Source of the DNA: Xanthoparmelia taractica
Taxonomy: Eukaryota; Ascomycota; Lecanoromycetes; Lecanorales; Parmeliaceae
Direction of reading: 5' to 3'
Length of the DNA: 33,743 bases
Assembly (NCBI GenBank): GCA_033085395.1
Contig: JANQBS010000362.1
Span: 1-33,743 of the forward strand
The notes beneath the pieces are model-generated. The model ran no database searches. It saw nothing but the letters and a program-made list of their open reading frames with translations, and was not told the DNA's origin. Positions within the stretch are counted from its first letter, which is position 1; each line of letters starts with the position of its first letter. Below are positions 1-11,500 of this stretch, one piece after another. The position numbers and the translations under genes are program-made.

Positions 1-5
1 TTTTT

Positions 6-31
6 AAAAAAAGTTGAAAAAAAGTTGAAAA
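6..31. repeat. 11-bp tandem repeat, A-rich
   Basis: The unit of seven A followed by GTTG occurs twice in succession, followed by more A. It lies just outside the GC-rich terminal repeat at 48-70, so it would belong to whatever element runs off the left edge. Little more can be said of it. Confidence 0.5.
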
Positions 32-47
32 CGACTATGTTCAACAG

Positions 48-70
48 ATACCACACCTTTCCGACCCGTA
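48..70 (+). repeat. 23-bp terminal-type repeat, inverted copy at 33667-33689
   Basis: This 23-bp stretch (core CCACACCTTTCCGACCCGTA) is the perfect reverse complement of 33667-33689, at the other end of the window. It is GC-rich and unmutated beside RIPed sequence. The simplest reading is that it is the right terminus of a terminal-inverted-repeat DNA transposon lying mostly outside the window, with a second copy starting at 33667. Outside the 23 bp the two flanks do not match. The outermost TA could be a Tc1/mariner-type target duplication, but that is a guess. Confidence 0.55.
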
Positions 71-77
71 ATTATAA

Positions 78-1352
78 GATTAATAAACTTATAGTCGTAA
101 CGCTAACTAGAGATATAGAGCTTACATTATTTAATAAAATTATAGTATAAAGAGCGAGAGAAATAGAGAGTACTATTAATTTAATCTTTACTATTTTCGA
201 AATAGATAACTTATTATACATTCGATATCGAAAGATCGCTAACGTATATTTATAGCTAAGATATATCTTAATCGCTTCGTAGAGCTAGAGCGCGACTTAT
301 TAAATTTCTAATATAATTAGATCACACTATTACGAGAGATAGCTCGTTTTCTCTAATGAGATTTAGCTGCAAAAACGCGAAAAACGTATATTATATTTAT
401 TAAGTTATATAGCGCTTATTGCGTTATTAATAAAAGTATATCTTTCTTCTTAGCGATTATTAACTTACTCGCTAGCTAAATCGTATATTTTAGTATAAGA
501 TAAGTTAAGACTAAGATTATTAAGATCTATCTAATAGACGTTAGATTAATTTATATTAATATAAAATATAAGAATCTTGCGATATTTTGTAATCCTTAGT
601 TATAAAGAATTATTATCGAGATTCGATATCTACGAGACGAGACTAAGACGAAAGAATATCGTTTAATTATTAAAGATCTACTATTATAAATACTTACTTA
701 TATTAATTAAGAAGACGAGGTCGAAGCAACGCTCTATATAATCTTTTATCTTATATTCGTCATATTTCTTCCTATAAGTAAGTTTATATATATTACACGT
801 AATCGCAAAGATTAAAACTTTTAGTAATAGTTTCTCACTCGTCGCTCGATAAAACTGTATAAGAAATATCTCGAACTTACACTTTTAATATTTAAAACGA
901 ATCTCTTTTATAAGAAATAATACTTATTATTACGATATCAAATAATAACGCTTATATAGTAAAGATCTTACGATATCTTTTTAGATAAAAGATCTTATTA
1001 AATAATTTTCTCTCTTAATTAGATAAGAATTCTTTTATTAAAGAATTAATTATCGATTAACTTCGTTTTATTAATCTCGCTTGATATAAGACGTTATTAT
1101 TTGGAATATTTCTTTCGTAGAGAAATTACTACTTTAGTATACGAGACGAGTCTTAGCGACGATAAGATTTTACTATTAAGACGCTGGAAGTCCGATTTCT
1201 ATCGTCTTTATATTACTATTTATCTTAAGTAAATACTTATTATATCTCGAAAATATTAACATTCCTTATCTTATTAGCACTAGTACTAACGATACTTATT
1301 AGATCGCTATGCGAAGCCTTCTACGAAATTCAACATAACGTGTTTTAATTAA
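78..1352 (+). pseudogene. RIP-inactivated tyrosine recombinase (phage-integrase fold)
   Basis: One frame (codons starting at positions divisible by three) can be followed from about 72 to a stop at 1350. It is broken only by TAA/TAG codons of the kind RIP makes from CAA, CAG or TGG. An N-terminal helical part (about 363-540, with a readable R-K-T-Y segment) resembles a core-binding domain. The catalytic part contains FCNPxL (about 590), LTRRSIKLYKKYLELTL (about 835-890), then EYFFRRE (1104-1124) and RRWKSDFYRLYI (1179-1214). These fit the tyrosine recombinase motifs HxxR and RW.SD..R.Y: the His codon at 1107 has become TAT by CpA-to-TpA change, the Arg at 1116 remains, and the nucleophile is probably Tyr at 1209. 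About 420 codons. The exact start is unknown. Fungal families using this fold include Cryptons, DIRS/Ngaro elements and Starship captains; I cannot assign it to one. Confidence 0.75.
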
Positions 1353-1357
1353 TTTAA

Positions 1358-1516
1358 GGGTTTTTTAGCGCTAAAATACGTTTATAGATTTATCTAGATC
1401 TATTAACGATCTAGCTAAATCTATTAATTACTGATCTTAGCGTTAAGACGACTCAATTAATTATCCATAATACTACTTAATCTCGATATATATATTTTTA
1501 TAAATAAGAATACTAA
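1358..1516 (+). repeat. 160-bp direct repeat, copy A (RIPed)
   Basis: This copy aligns end to end with 1755-1915. Nearly all differences are G-to-A or C-to-T in this copy, for example GGGGCACG there versus AAAATACG here. It begins six bases after the recombinase frame closes. The repeat could be a terminal or subterminal repeat of the recombinase element, a solo LTR or a small non-autonomous element. No coding capacity is seen. Confidence 0.8.
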
Positions 1517-1754
1517 TCGAATAGTAAGACTATAGATTAGTATATTTTATAATCTAGTCGCTCTTCTAGATGTATACGTATATACGAGAAACACGTATTT
1601 GCGAGAGCATTATATGTATAAATCTTATATTATTAGTTAACTCTTTATTCGAATTCTTCTTATTTAGAATAATCGTATTCTTTTATTTTAATTATTTACG
1701 CCTATGTATATAGCTGGCTAGATAGTCACTTCAAGACTATACCGCATAGATATA
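1517..1754. other. RIPed spacer between the two 160-bp repeats
   Basis: AT-rich sequence without a recognisable gene or repeat. Composition rises toward normal from about 1700 as copy B is approached. Confidence 0.5.
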
Positions 1755-1915
1755 GGGAGTTTTCTAGCGCTGGGGCACGTTTAGAGGTCTATCTAGGCCT
1801 GCTAACGATCTAGCTAGACCTACTAACTGCTGACCTTAGCGTTGGAACGGCCCAATCAACTATTCACAGTACTACTTGGTCCCGGTGTGTATGTCTTCAT
1901 GAATAAGAACACTAA
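1755..1915 (+). repeat. 160-bp direct repeat, copy B (nearly un-RIPed) with internal hairpin
   Basis: This is the GC-rich partner of 1358-1516. It contains a strong inverted repeat: AGGTCTATCTAG, 13 bases, then CTAGCTAGACCT (11 of 12 positions pair), at about 1781-1817. Its composition stands out sharply from both flanks, so it probably approximates the ancestral sequence of the repeat. It ends about 90 bp before the Gypsy-1 insertion. Confidence 0.8.
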
Positions 1916-2005
1916 CTATAGAAGAGACGCAGCTAAAGTATACGAATATAATGTTCATATCTATATATAACCAGCAACGTATAAGTAGAAAGCGATAAGG
2001 TTTTT

Positions 2006-2151
2006 TGTCACGGTTTTTCTTTATGCCAAAGGCATTTCGGGAAGATCGGGGAGGCTAGGCCAAATATGTACTAGTTTCTCAGCAGATCTCCGCCGGCCCT
2101 TAGAATTCGATAGACTTTTCAACAATTAATCTTAAGATCTTTTTTATAATA
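2006..2151 (+). repeat. Gypsy-1 5' LTR
   Basis: Aligns with 9054-9203 and 28687-28837. It starts TGTCACGG and shares the central AGATCTCCGCC and GGCCCTTAGAATTC blocks. Its 3' end is RIPed (ATAATA where the others have GTGACA). The downstream primer site is also mutated beyond recognition. Confidence 0.88.
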
Positions 2152-4351
2152 ATATAATAATAACATCGATTTCGATATTAAATGATAGTCGAATCGATTT
2201 AGAATATATTCTTTATTATTATATCTTACTTATCGTTATCGAATTTATTAAATAAGTAAGCTATTAGATTAGTAAGATCTTATTAACTTTTCTTTGCTCT
2301 TTATCTATCAAAAGTTTTCTCTATTTTTACTTCTATTACTAGTTAATGTTATAAATTAACGAAAGCTATTTTAATAGATAAATAAGTACTTAATCTCGCA
2401 TTTAATATCTAGAAATTTATTATTACTAATTATAAGTACGTAGATTTAATATCTAACGATATTAAGATAATCTATAAATATCTTATATTTAACACTCTTA
2501 GATTTATTAGATTATTTTCTATCTCTAATTTTATTATTAATTCATTACTAATAATTATATATTTCTTATTTTAAGATCGTCGATTATTAAATCAAGCTAT
2601 TAATAAATCTATTTTTCGTAAATTTATTCGTTGTTTCGAAAAATTTACTTAATCTCTTAGAAATTTATTCTTTAATTCTTTTTCTATTAAAAATATATCT
2701 AATTAATTATTAACTAATAATAATTCTACTAATATTAATAAATATTCTACTAATATTAATAGTAATGCTACTAATATTAATATCTTATCTAATAATTCGT
2801 TTTCTATATTATTATTTTTATTAAAAAGCCGTGAAAAATCAACGACTACGAATATTACTATCGATAATTCGAACTCTTTTTATCGTAGATAGTCAAGTTA
2901 AACTATATTTGAAATAATTAATAATTTCATCTCTTAGTAATTGTAGGATATAATTAAATAATATACTTAATAATACTATTATTTAGGCTGTTATAAATAT
3001 TATTAATAATCTATAATTATCTATTAGATCTAGGAAAGAACGAGGCCCGTCTAAAGAGCCCGAATCTATTATTGTGAATATAGTTGCAGCAAGTTTTAAT
3101 AGCAAATGAAATGCCAAAGAATTAAGCTATTTCGATTTTTATTTAAATAAGTCTTACGAAGAGGGTGAGATTATAACTATGAGAAAGAACGTATATTATC
3201 GCAGTGTGATTTTATTTGTTGAAAGAATTTATGATTTGACAGCTATTAAAGAAGAAGCTATAGTTCGTATTAATATAGATACTTATTTTCGTGATTTTAT
3301 ATTGACTTAATATATCTTAGATCTATTAAATTTAAAGCGAAGAGATCTTCGTGTAGAAGATAATAAAGTGAAAGAATAATATAGAGCTCTGTTTATAAGA
3401 TTCAAGGAATTATCAAAAATAATACTTTCGAATCTTATTATAGAAAGATATACGTTAATAGATGCTTATTCTCGACGATAGTCTACTAGCTATATATAAG
3501 TAATAATAAGATACGCAAAATTAGCTAATATTAATAATATTTAAAATTAGTTGATATTTGTTTATTAGGGAATTATGTCGAAATTACGTATTTTTGTTAA
3601 CTTACCAAATTTAGCTATTATTATTATAAGTTTTATTTAAATGCTAAACATAAAGAAAGTAACTTAATTTAAGCTATATACTCGTTAATAATAATATTAA
3701 GCTTTCGCTTAAAGATCTTAAAATTAGTATTAAAATCAATATAATTAATACCGTGAGAATATCTATCGAAATACGCTAATAAATGTATTTCAATAAGACT
3801 CTTTATTAACTTCATTTCATTAAGATTAGTAGAATTAATTTAATTCTATTTCTTAGTTATTTAAATAATAATAATAATAATACGAATAATCGTATTATTA
3901 GCAGTTATTATTTCGGCCTTCTAATTTCTTTGATTAAAATACTTATCGCTTTTAACAATACGGCTATTAATTAAATTCTCGTTACGATTTATAGTCATAG
4001 AAAGGCATAAATTAAAGATCTTTTATGTAAATTAAAGAATAGCAAAATACGTTAGATTTGACGAATCGATTATTATAAACGAATTAATTTAATTAAGTAG
4101 ATCGAAAAATCGAAAGTCAAAATAATATCGAAAATTATTAATAATTCTAATAGAATTTTAGATCTAGGACTATTACTTATTAAGTAGAAGCGATTATTAA
4201 AAATAAGTAAGAAAATTCTAGCTAAGCGAAAGAAAATGCGCTTTAATAGAATATTGAAACTAATAACTATTAAAAGTAATTAAAATATAATTTTAATAAG
4301 GTAAATAATTAATATTATAATAATGCTTTTGCTAAATTTGTGAGTATTTAA

Positions 4352-4432
4352 ACGTATTATAGAAATTATAAGTTAACTTTCTCTTTTAAGTCGAAATTAT
4401 ATAAATTTTTATAAGTCGAATATTATTCTAAA
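4352..4432 (+). pseudogene. Gypsy-1 gag: C2H2-like zinc finger remnant
   Basis: The frame reads TYYRNYKLTFSFKSK and onward. In Gypsy-2 the equivalent reads TYYRNCDLAFSFKSK, then SKHLRVE. Restoring only RIP-type Cys-to-Tyr and His-to-Tyr changes in the mind gives a C-x2-C-x12-H-type finger, as found before the protease in some fungal Gypsy polyproteins. It lies in the same frame as the protease, about 275 bp upstream. Confidence 0.5.
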
Positions 4433-4627
4433 TTACTACTTTCTACGTTTAAATCGCCGATAAATATATAAATAAATATCGATACTTTTATTATAAAAAT
4501 TATTTAATTAGACTTTAAGAATAGAGCTAGATTAGATATTAATTTTAACTTTCGTGACTGAAATTACGCTTATATTTTACTATAATTTATATTAAATGTA
4601 GTTAAGATTAAGAAAAAATATACTAAT

Positions 4628-5600
4628 TTAGAGACTAATATAATATTAATCGATAAGTAATAACTTTTATCTCTTCTGTCTAATGTAAAAATTAGAAAGA
4701 TATTATCTTATCTACGTATTAAAGAACTTAATTCTATAATATATAATATTAATAAATATATACTTATTTTAATATATTTTTTCGATCTTAAAAGAAATAA
4801 TAATAGGACTTTGATTTATATTATAAGAGAGATTTATTTAATTAATAATTTAAAAGCAAATCTTTTAATAAGAAATAATATTATAAAATCGAAGAAAATT
4901 ATACTTAATATAAAAAAAAATAAAGCACGTATTAATAATTATAATACTATTATTAAGATCTTAACGTATAATATCGATTAATACACAAAACGATCAATTC
5001 GAGTACAAAAGGCACTTACTATTATATCGAGAGCTTAGTAAATTCTATCTATTATTACGCCCAAAAATCTATTTAATAAGAACTTTATTTTCGAACCTGC
5101 ACAGTAGCATAATCTAATTGTATATACATATATAATTAATATTAATATTGCTGCTAATATAATTATTAAAAACGAGATTAATTATACTATATAAATTTTT
5201 AAGAAATTATATTTGAGAACGCTATAAGAAGTCGATTACGAAAATATTTTCTTTATTATAAAAATGCCTTTAGATTAATTTAAAGAATATTTTAAATCTT
5301 CCTCGAATTAAGTAAAGAAAGTAATTACTTTCGCCGCTATTATAATAATAAGTTTAGTTAATGATTTCTCATCTTTAATTAATTATATTTCAATTAATAT
5401 CTCTATATAAATAACGAAATTAAAGCTTTTTAATAATATAATAATCTATAGAAATAAGAAAGAAAGATAATAAATATCTAACTTAATAATTTTTAATTCT
5501 TATAAAAGAATAAAGATTTTATTATAGTGCTATAAAATAAATAAATAAAGTTTTCTCTTTGAGATAATGAATAGTTAAGGCTATTTAATAAAAGAGCGAA
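4628..5600 (+). pseudogene. Gypsy-1 retroviral-type aspartic protease and linker
   Basis: The frame contains LETNIILID (4628-4654), which sits where the D-T/S-G active-site loop should be and is now degenerate. It continues as REIYLINNLKANLLIRNNII near 4826-4885, matching the REIHLVDxLKANMLIGNDI block typical of proteases in fungal Gypsy polyproteins. Further on are FIFEPA (about 5084) and EVDYENIFF (about 5228), still in frame, the usual segment between protease and reverse transcriptase. It would have cut the polyprotein. RIP stops and the altered active-site loop make it dead. Confidence 0.7.
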
Positions 5601-5605
5601 AGTTT

Positions 5606-5749
5606 TATCAACATATGAGGTAGAACACTTAGTTGTATTATTCTAAGTGTGCTATGAAAGGTAAGTGCGATCTAACTAGGTGAGGTCACGTGACTTGGCG
5701 TTTGCCAAGCCTTGGCATATCACGTAAGCACGCGACTCAACTTTCAACA
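5606..5749 (-). mobile_element. Solo Copia LTR inserted in Gypsy-1
   Basis: This is the reverse complement of the Copia-B LTRs (22007-22149 and 28450-28592), from TATCAACATATGAGG to CTTTCAACA. The flanks AGTTT (5601-5605) and AGTTT (5750-5754) are a perfect 5-bp target duplication, and Gypsy-2 has no insertion at the equivalent place (about 32190). It must derive from a full element by LTR-LTR recombination, or be inserted by another route. It is clearly less RIPed than its surroundings and keeps GGTCACGTGACTTGGCG intact. Confidence 0.92.
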
Positions 5750-5757
5750 AGTTTATT

Positions 5758-6660
5758 TTCTTGATTTAATAGATAAGATAGTAGTTAATAAAATCTTTAA
5801 TACTCTTTAATAATAAGATCGTCTAAAATATATAAAATAATTAACTTCGTTTAGCTATTCTATCTTCGTTATTTAGAAAATTTTATCAAATAATAAAAGA
5901 AAGAATAAAGTAGTAATTAATATTTGTAAACTAAATAATCTTATTATATTAGACGTCTATCTCGTGCCTCTTTAATCTAATACTATCTCGAAACTATTTA
6001 ATTATATTTATCTAATTATACTAGATATAATTTCTTTCTTCTATTAATAACTTATATATTTAAATTTTTAATATATACTTACTATAGTTACGTATCGAGA
6101 ATAGGAAATATTTAATCTTTTAATTATAAGATATATAAATTTAATTGTTTACGTATAGAGAAGTATTAATTATATTTTAAGAGCTCTTAATAACTTCGCA
6201 TAGATCTATATTAATAATATTATTATTAGATCTAATAGCTTTTTTAAGCATCTCTATTATTTAAATAGACCTTTTTAACTCTTAATTAAGTATAATATTT
6301 TAATTATCTTTAAAAAATTCTTTTTAAGATATTTAAATATTAATCTATTTAATCTATATATTAATTCTTTAGAAAAAACTACTATAAATAACAAATTTAA
6401 AGCGATTATAAAGCTAAATTATCTCGTAACTCTTAGAGATTTAGAATATTATCTTAATCTAATAGACTATCTTCGTAGCTTAGTTTATTATTATATAGCT
6501 TATAATATCTTTATAAAATCTTAAGATAAGGCTTTTAAAGAAGCTTTATTAAAAGATAATCTTCGTTACATATATTCTTCTCGCTTTAAATTATCTTTAT
6601 TAAATAAAGCGAAAAAGATTAATTTTAATAATCTATTAGCAATATTATCTTAATCTTTTA
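5758..6660 (+). pseudogene. Gypsy-1 reverse transcriptase remnant
   Basis: Reading codons at positions divisible by three gives QLTSFSYSIFVI-type text (with RIP stops at Gln and Trp codons), then NKRKNKVVINICKLNNL (5892 on) and LDVYLVPL. These match the conserved RT blocks that read QPTPFSYPVFVV, VVDIRxLN and DxYPxPLQSDI in the family. LDIISFFY (6021-6044) is motif A, with its Asp (6024) preserved. Motif C, normally YVDD, reads YINN (6207-6218): both catalytic Asp codons have become Asn through TpG-to-TpA. The downstream thumb region (RDLEYYLNLIDYLRS, about 6440) is also recognisable. Confidence 0.8.
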
Positions 6661-8586
6661 TACTCATTTATTACGATCTTAATAGATTAATTTAAATAAA
6701 TTTAAATACCGTGAAAAGAATTTAATTCTAATTTAAGCTTAAAATAATCTTCTCGTATTATAATTTAAATAATTATATTTCTTTCTCGAGATTTAACTTA
6801 AGTTAAGAAAAATTATTAGTCGATAGAGCTAGAAGTAATAGACTTCGTTTAAGTGTTGAAGAAAATAAGATATCTAATAGACTCTTCGAAGTATATTACT
6901 ATTATTTAAATAAGTTATTCTATTATTCTAAATATTATAAAATATTTATTTATTACTTTAACGAATTTTATTATAAAAATAAACGTTCGTCTTATTAGAG
7001 CTTCTTAATTTCTTAAATAATTTCGTCTCGATATTCGATATAAGCTTAAAAAAGAGCATATCGTTTTCGATACACTTTCAAGACTTATAAGTGTTAATAA
7101 TATATCTCTCTCTAATAAGCATAATAAGCTAGATACTCTTTTTACTATTATATTAATAAAGATAAATTTTATATTTCTTAAAGACCTCGAAGATAATTAT
7201 GAAATAAATCTATTCTACGTTGAAATCTCTACTTTAATAGCTAAATATAACGATATTAACGAGAATATTATTAATTTTTCTTTCGTTAGTGTTAAATATA
7301 TAAGAAATATTATATAAAAATATTAAAATCTTTTCTTTTATATTAATAAGCTTATCGATATATAATATTTTTATATATCTTAAAGCATAATTAAAATCGT
7401 TCTTAAAATAGTTTATAAAAATAATTATTTGAGATTTAAGAAGTCTTATAAGAAGATTTTGAATATTTAATATATTTATAAATTAATTAAATATCGTAAT
7501 AGTATATTAAATTCTATTCTTAATGTCTTATTCTTTAAATACGTCGATATCGTTCTTATAACTTTTTATAATTAATCGAGTCTTCGTTAATATCATTTTA
7601 TATACTTATTTTAAATTTTATTTTAATACTTTTAAAATTAATAAATAAAAATTTCGATATTATTCTTTCTATAATAAATAAATTTATAAAAAATATAACT
7701 TTCGTATCTAATAAAAAGAATTACTCTATCGCTTAATAAGCTACTATATTACTTAATAGACTTAATATTATAAACTAGAGAATCTCAAGGATTTTGCTCA
7801 CGAATCGTAATAAAAAGTTTTTTCTAAGCTTTAATCGAAGCTCTTTAAGAAGCTCGAAGTGAATTTACTTTATTTAATTATTTATTACTCTTAAACGAAT
7901 AAAAGAAGCGAGACAACTAATTAAATAATGGAGATAATATTACGATTCTATCTATATATTATATAGAATCTTACTCTCTAACCGTCAATTTTTTTACGAA
8001 TATAAGCTTTATTTAATAACTCGATCTTAATTACGATTAATAATAAAACTCTTAATAAATTGATTTACAAATTTTAATCTAATAGATTACTTAATCTACT
8101 TAGAGAAGTTACTATATTTCTATTATAACTTATCGTTACCCGTATTTAGATAATTAATATTATCTTATTTGCTTAGATAAATTAAAAATATTATTATAAT
8201 AGAAAGTATTAATTAATATTTCTTAAATAGAGCGATTAAGCTTATTTATAATTACATAAAGATTATTTTATTTTTATTATCACTGCTACTGCTATTATTA
8301 TTAAGCTATCTTAATAATATATCGATCTCTTCGAAATACTATAAAAAGTTAACAAATAGATTTATAAATTAGCTATCTTAGAATATTAAAATATATATCT
8401 AATCTTTAATATTATTTAATTAAAGTCTATCTCTACTTTTAACTCTAATTTATATAATTATTTTACTTTTAATTAATTAGATAGTATATATATATAAAAG
8501 AGAATATTAATAAGTATAAGTTTTAGACCGTAAAGCGAATTCTTAATAAGCGAGTTATTCGAAAAGATAGAGATGTTATCACGTAG

Positions 8587-8685
8587 TATCTTATTAGATA
8601 ATTAGAATACGGGCCTAAATATAATTAGTAATATAACGTCAAAGATCTTATTAACTTCGATGACTTAATACAATAATATAAGAAT
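8587..8685 (+). pseudogene. Gypsy-1 integrase C-terminal chromodomain-like remnant
   Basis: The frame reads YLIR-stop-LEYGPKYN, two stops, then YNVKDLINFDDLIQ. This fits the chromodomain pattern YLVRWxGYGPExxEWxNVxDLxNAxxL, with the Trp codons turned into stops as RIP predicts. A chromodomain at the integrase tail is the hallmark of chromoviruses, whose integrase tail binds modified histones and directs insertion into heterochromatin. The many-element cluster here fits that preference, but this is inference. Confidence 0.6.
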
Positions 8686-9053
8686 ATAATAGCTACTGCT
8701 AATATTATTTAAACTTAAATACTATATTATATCTATTTATCTTATCGCTATATTTAAATAACTTAACGAGTATTATTAATCGAGAATTATTCTTTTTTAT
8801 TCGATAACGTTTATGTAATTATTAAAAGAAGATATTAATATATAATTATTATATAATTATTATATTTCTATAATATTAACTTAATCGTTAAAATAACTTC
8901 ACTATCTTTAATTTTTCGTTAATTTAAGTATATTATTATTAATAAACTTCGTCTAAAATACGTCTATTAAATAGTAATAATAATACGAACTTTAAAAGTA
9001 AAGTATATATTATAATAAGTGAGGTCGTTCGCTTTTATTTATTTGCGAGATAT

Positions 9054-9203
9054 TATCACGGTTTTTTTATATATTAAAGATATTTCGGGAAGATCGAGGA
9101 GGCTAGGTCAAATGTGTATTAGTTTCCTAGTAGATCTCCGCCCTGCGGCCCTTAGAATTCGACAGACTTTTTAACAATCAATCCCAAGACCTTTTCCATG
9201 ACA
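9054..9203 (+). repeat. Gypsy-1 3' LTR
   Basis: Starts TATCACGG (RIPed TGTCACGG) and ends CCATGACA (RIPed CCGTGACA). It keeps GAAGATCGAGGAGGCTAGG and AGATCTCCGCCCTGCGGCCC. The short stretch before it, TGCGAGATAT (9044-9053), is the position of the polypurine tract. TTTTT follows directly, matching the base run before the 5' LTR. Confidence 0.88.
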
Positions 9204-11500
9204 TTTTTTCTCGATAGCATATACGCAAGATAATAATATCGAACGATTTTCTCGCTACGCAAGAAATTTAACGATATAGAATCTCGCAATTATCTTTTAT
9301 AGTTTAGATAGACACGCGTATAAATTAATTAATTAAGTAGTATATTAATAATTTTTAGTTACTTATTAATAGAGTTAGAAGACTTTATAAGCTTCGTTTC
9401 GTTAGTAAAAACGTATTTAATTTTACTAGTATTATAGTTAATACGTAAATACTTATATAAGTTAGTTTTAAATAAGAAGGATTTCTAATAGTTTCTATAG
9501 TAGAATTCGATCCCTACGAAGCTAGCGAGTTACTTATTATTTAAAGTCGAATAATTAAAATTATATTTAGAATTAGTAGTAAAATAAGAAGATTTAATAT
9601 TAATATCTAGTTTCTAAAGTTTCAAATTTATTTAATCTTAGTTATACTTAAATTAGCGTTTTTATTAGTTATAGAGATTTAATAAGTAGCTACTTTTAGA
9701 CGATTTATAGAGTTAAACTAAGATCTTAGATTACTCTAATTTTAAGATTAATTTAGTCTTAGAGAATATTGTTACTAACTATTAAATTAACATCGATTCG
9801 TCGAATTTAGCTCGCTTAGACCGACGATTTATAGCGGTGAACGTTATTTTACTAAGCGTTTTACTACGAATTTAAATAAGTATTTTAACTATTAAAGTAA
9901 CGAGGGAATAACTAAGTTTACTAAATACTTTAACTATTCAATTAATTACTAAATTAACTACGAAAAGACTACTAAAAGTAAGGTCGTTAATATTAATCAC
10001 TAGGATCTATACCTTACTAAGATCGAGATTACTATTACGATAGAAATAGCTATTAGAAACGAGATTAATACTAACTAGAAATATCTCTATTACTATTACT
10101 AAATCAATTCTAATTTTAAGAAAAATAATTCCAAGAAGATTCTATAATTATATTCTTAAAAGAAGAAGAAAATCTATGTATTCTCGAACTATATCTATTA
10201 ATATAAATCTATTAGTTATATTTAAGATTATTTATTTCTTCTAGAAAGTTATAAAGAGTAATATATTCTTCTAGTCTTTTTAAACTAGGTGTTAGCTTAG
10301 TATTTAAGTTGTTATAAATTATACTAAGTTAATTCTTAACGCTAGTAAGATTAATATTTTTTATAATATATAAGATTTTTTAGATATATTCTCGAGACTC
10401 TCTTTTATTATTAGTACTATATTAGATATATTTCTTCTTTAGAAGCGAATTATTAATTATATTAAGAGATATCTTAAATCGCTTAATTAATATTCTTTTT
10501 TATTTATTTAAGCTATTCTCTAGCTTTATAAGACGTCTATTATTATTTAAAAGCCCGCTTAACTATTACTTAAAAGTAAATTTCTTAAAATAAGTTTATA
10601 GATTAATATAAATTAGCTTATTATTCTTAATTTTAGCTATATTACGTATATATTTTAGAAATAAATATATATCTCGAAAGTAAGTCTCTTTTAGTATATA
10701 CTCTATTAGAGAAATATCGAAAGTTATAGACTTATTCTTATATATCGAGTTAAAAAATTCTATATGATTAATATTTTATTTACATATCGATATTATTCTA
10801 TTCTAGCGATTCTCGCTTATTAGACGATTTAAATACGCTACGTAGAAGATCTTATAAAGTAGTTCATTACTACTAGAAAAACCTAGTATTTTATTAACTC
10901 TATATAATATTATCTTTAGTTATATTAGAGTTGTTTAAAGTAGATTTTATACTTAGATTTAAAGTAAAATTTGACGTCGAATTCGAGTTAGAAGTAGCGA
11001 AGTTCGTAATAGAAGTAATACTAGAATTAGAACTAGTAAAAGAAGGATTTCTAATAGAAGAATTAGTCTAAAAAACCGGCGATCTCGAAGACGAAGAATA
11101 AGATATTTCGCTCGTAGAAGAAGAATCTCTTAATCTTCTTAGAGATAGAATATTAGCGTTAAATCTAATAAGAGTAGTCTTAAAAATAGATCGATTAAGT
11201 ATCTAGCTAATAGACTAGTCTAGTATCTTAATAGATATAGAATAAGATTTAACTCTAGTACATATATTATAAACTAATAAAATTACTTCTTCTATAATCT
11301 CTAAAGATCTAAAATTAATACTAATAATATCGATAATAAATTACTTAATATTATAAATAACGAGACTAATAAATACGTAATTAGAATATCGAAATTCGTT
11401 TAGTTAAAAGATTAGAATAACGATATTTCGAGAGATAGAGTTTAAGACTAACAGAGTTAGAATAATAGTAGTCTTCTTAGTAACAAAGAGATAGGGATAT
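9204..11500. other. RIPed sequence, unassigned
   Basis: AT-rich and RIPed throughout. One plus-strand frame at about 9820-10290 has long stretches broken only by RIP-type stops and reads as Asn/Lys/Tyr-rich text. Another, at about 10960-11180, is acidic (runs such as VEEESLN). I recognise no transposase, RT or helicase motif on the strand I followed. It is probably one more degenerated element, into which Gypsy-1 inserted or beside which it landed. Confidence 0.5.

Larger units (their letters stand above)
2006..9203 (+). mobile_element. Gypsy-1: complete Ty3/Gypsy-type LTR retrotransposon, RIP-inactivated
   Basis: The element is 7.2 kb, bounded by two about 150-bp LTRs (2006-2151 and 9054-9203). 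The LTRs have TGTCACGG...CCGTGACA-type ends, and TTTTT lies directly outside both (2001-2005 and 9204-9208), fitting a 5-bp target duplication. The internal order is gag-like region, C2H2-like finger (about 4352), aspartic protease (about 4628-4980), reverse transcriptase (about 5758-6660), a presumed RNase H/integrase stretch that is too decayed to map, and a chromodomain-like tail (8587-8685). Protease before RT before integrase tail is the Gypsy order, and the tail suggests a chromovirus relative. Many TGG and CAA/CAG codons are now stops. A 144-bp Copia LTR interrupts it at 5606. Gypsy-2 (28687 onward) is the same family. Confidence 0.9.

Noticed and set aside
4823..6221. A possible programmed frameshift between Gypsy protease and reverse transcriptase, since they are in different frames in both copies.
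   Set aside because: In Gypsy-1 the offset is explained by the solo LTR plus a 4-base shortfall near 5460-5515; in Gypsy-2 by a one-base deletion near 32229. The ancestral frame appears continuous.
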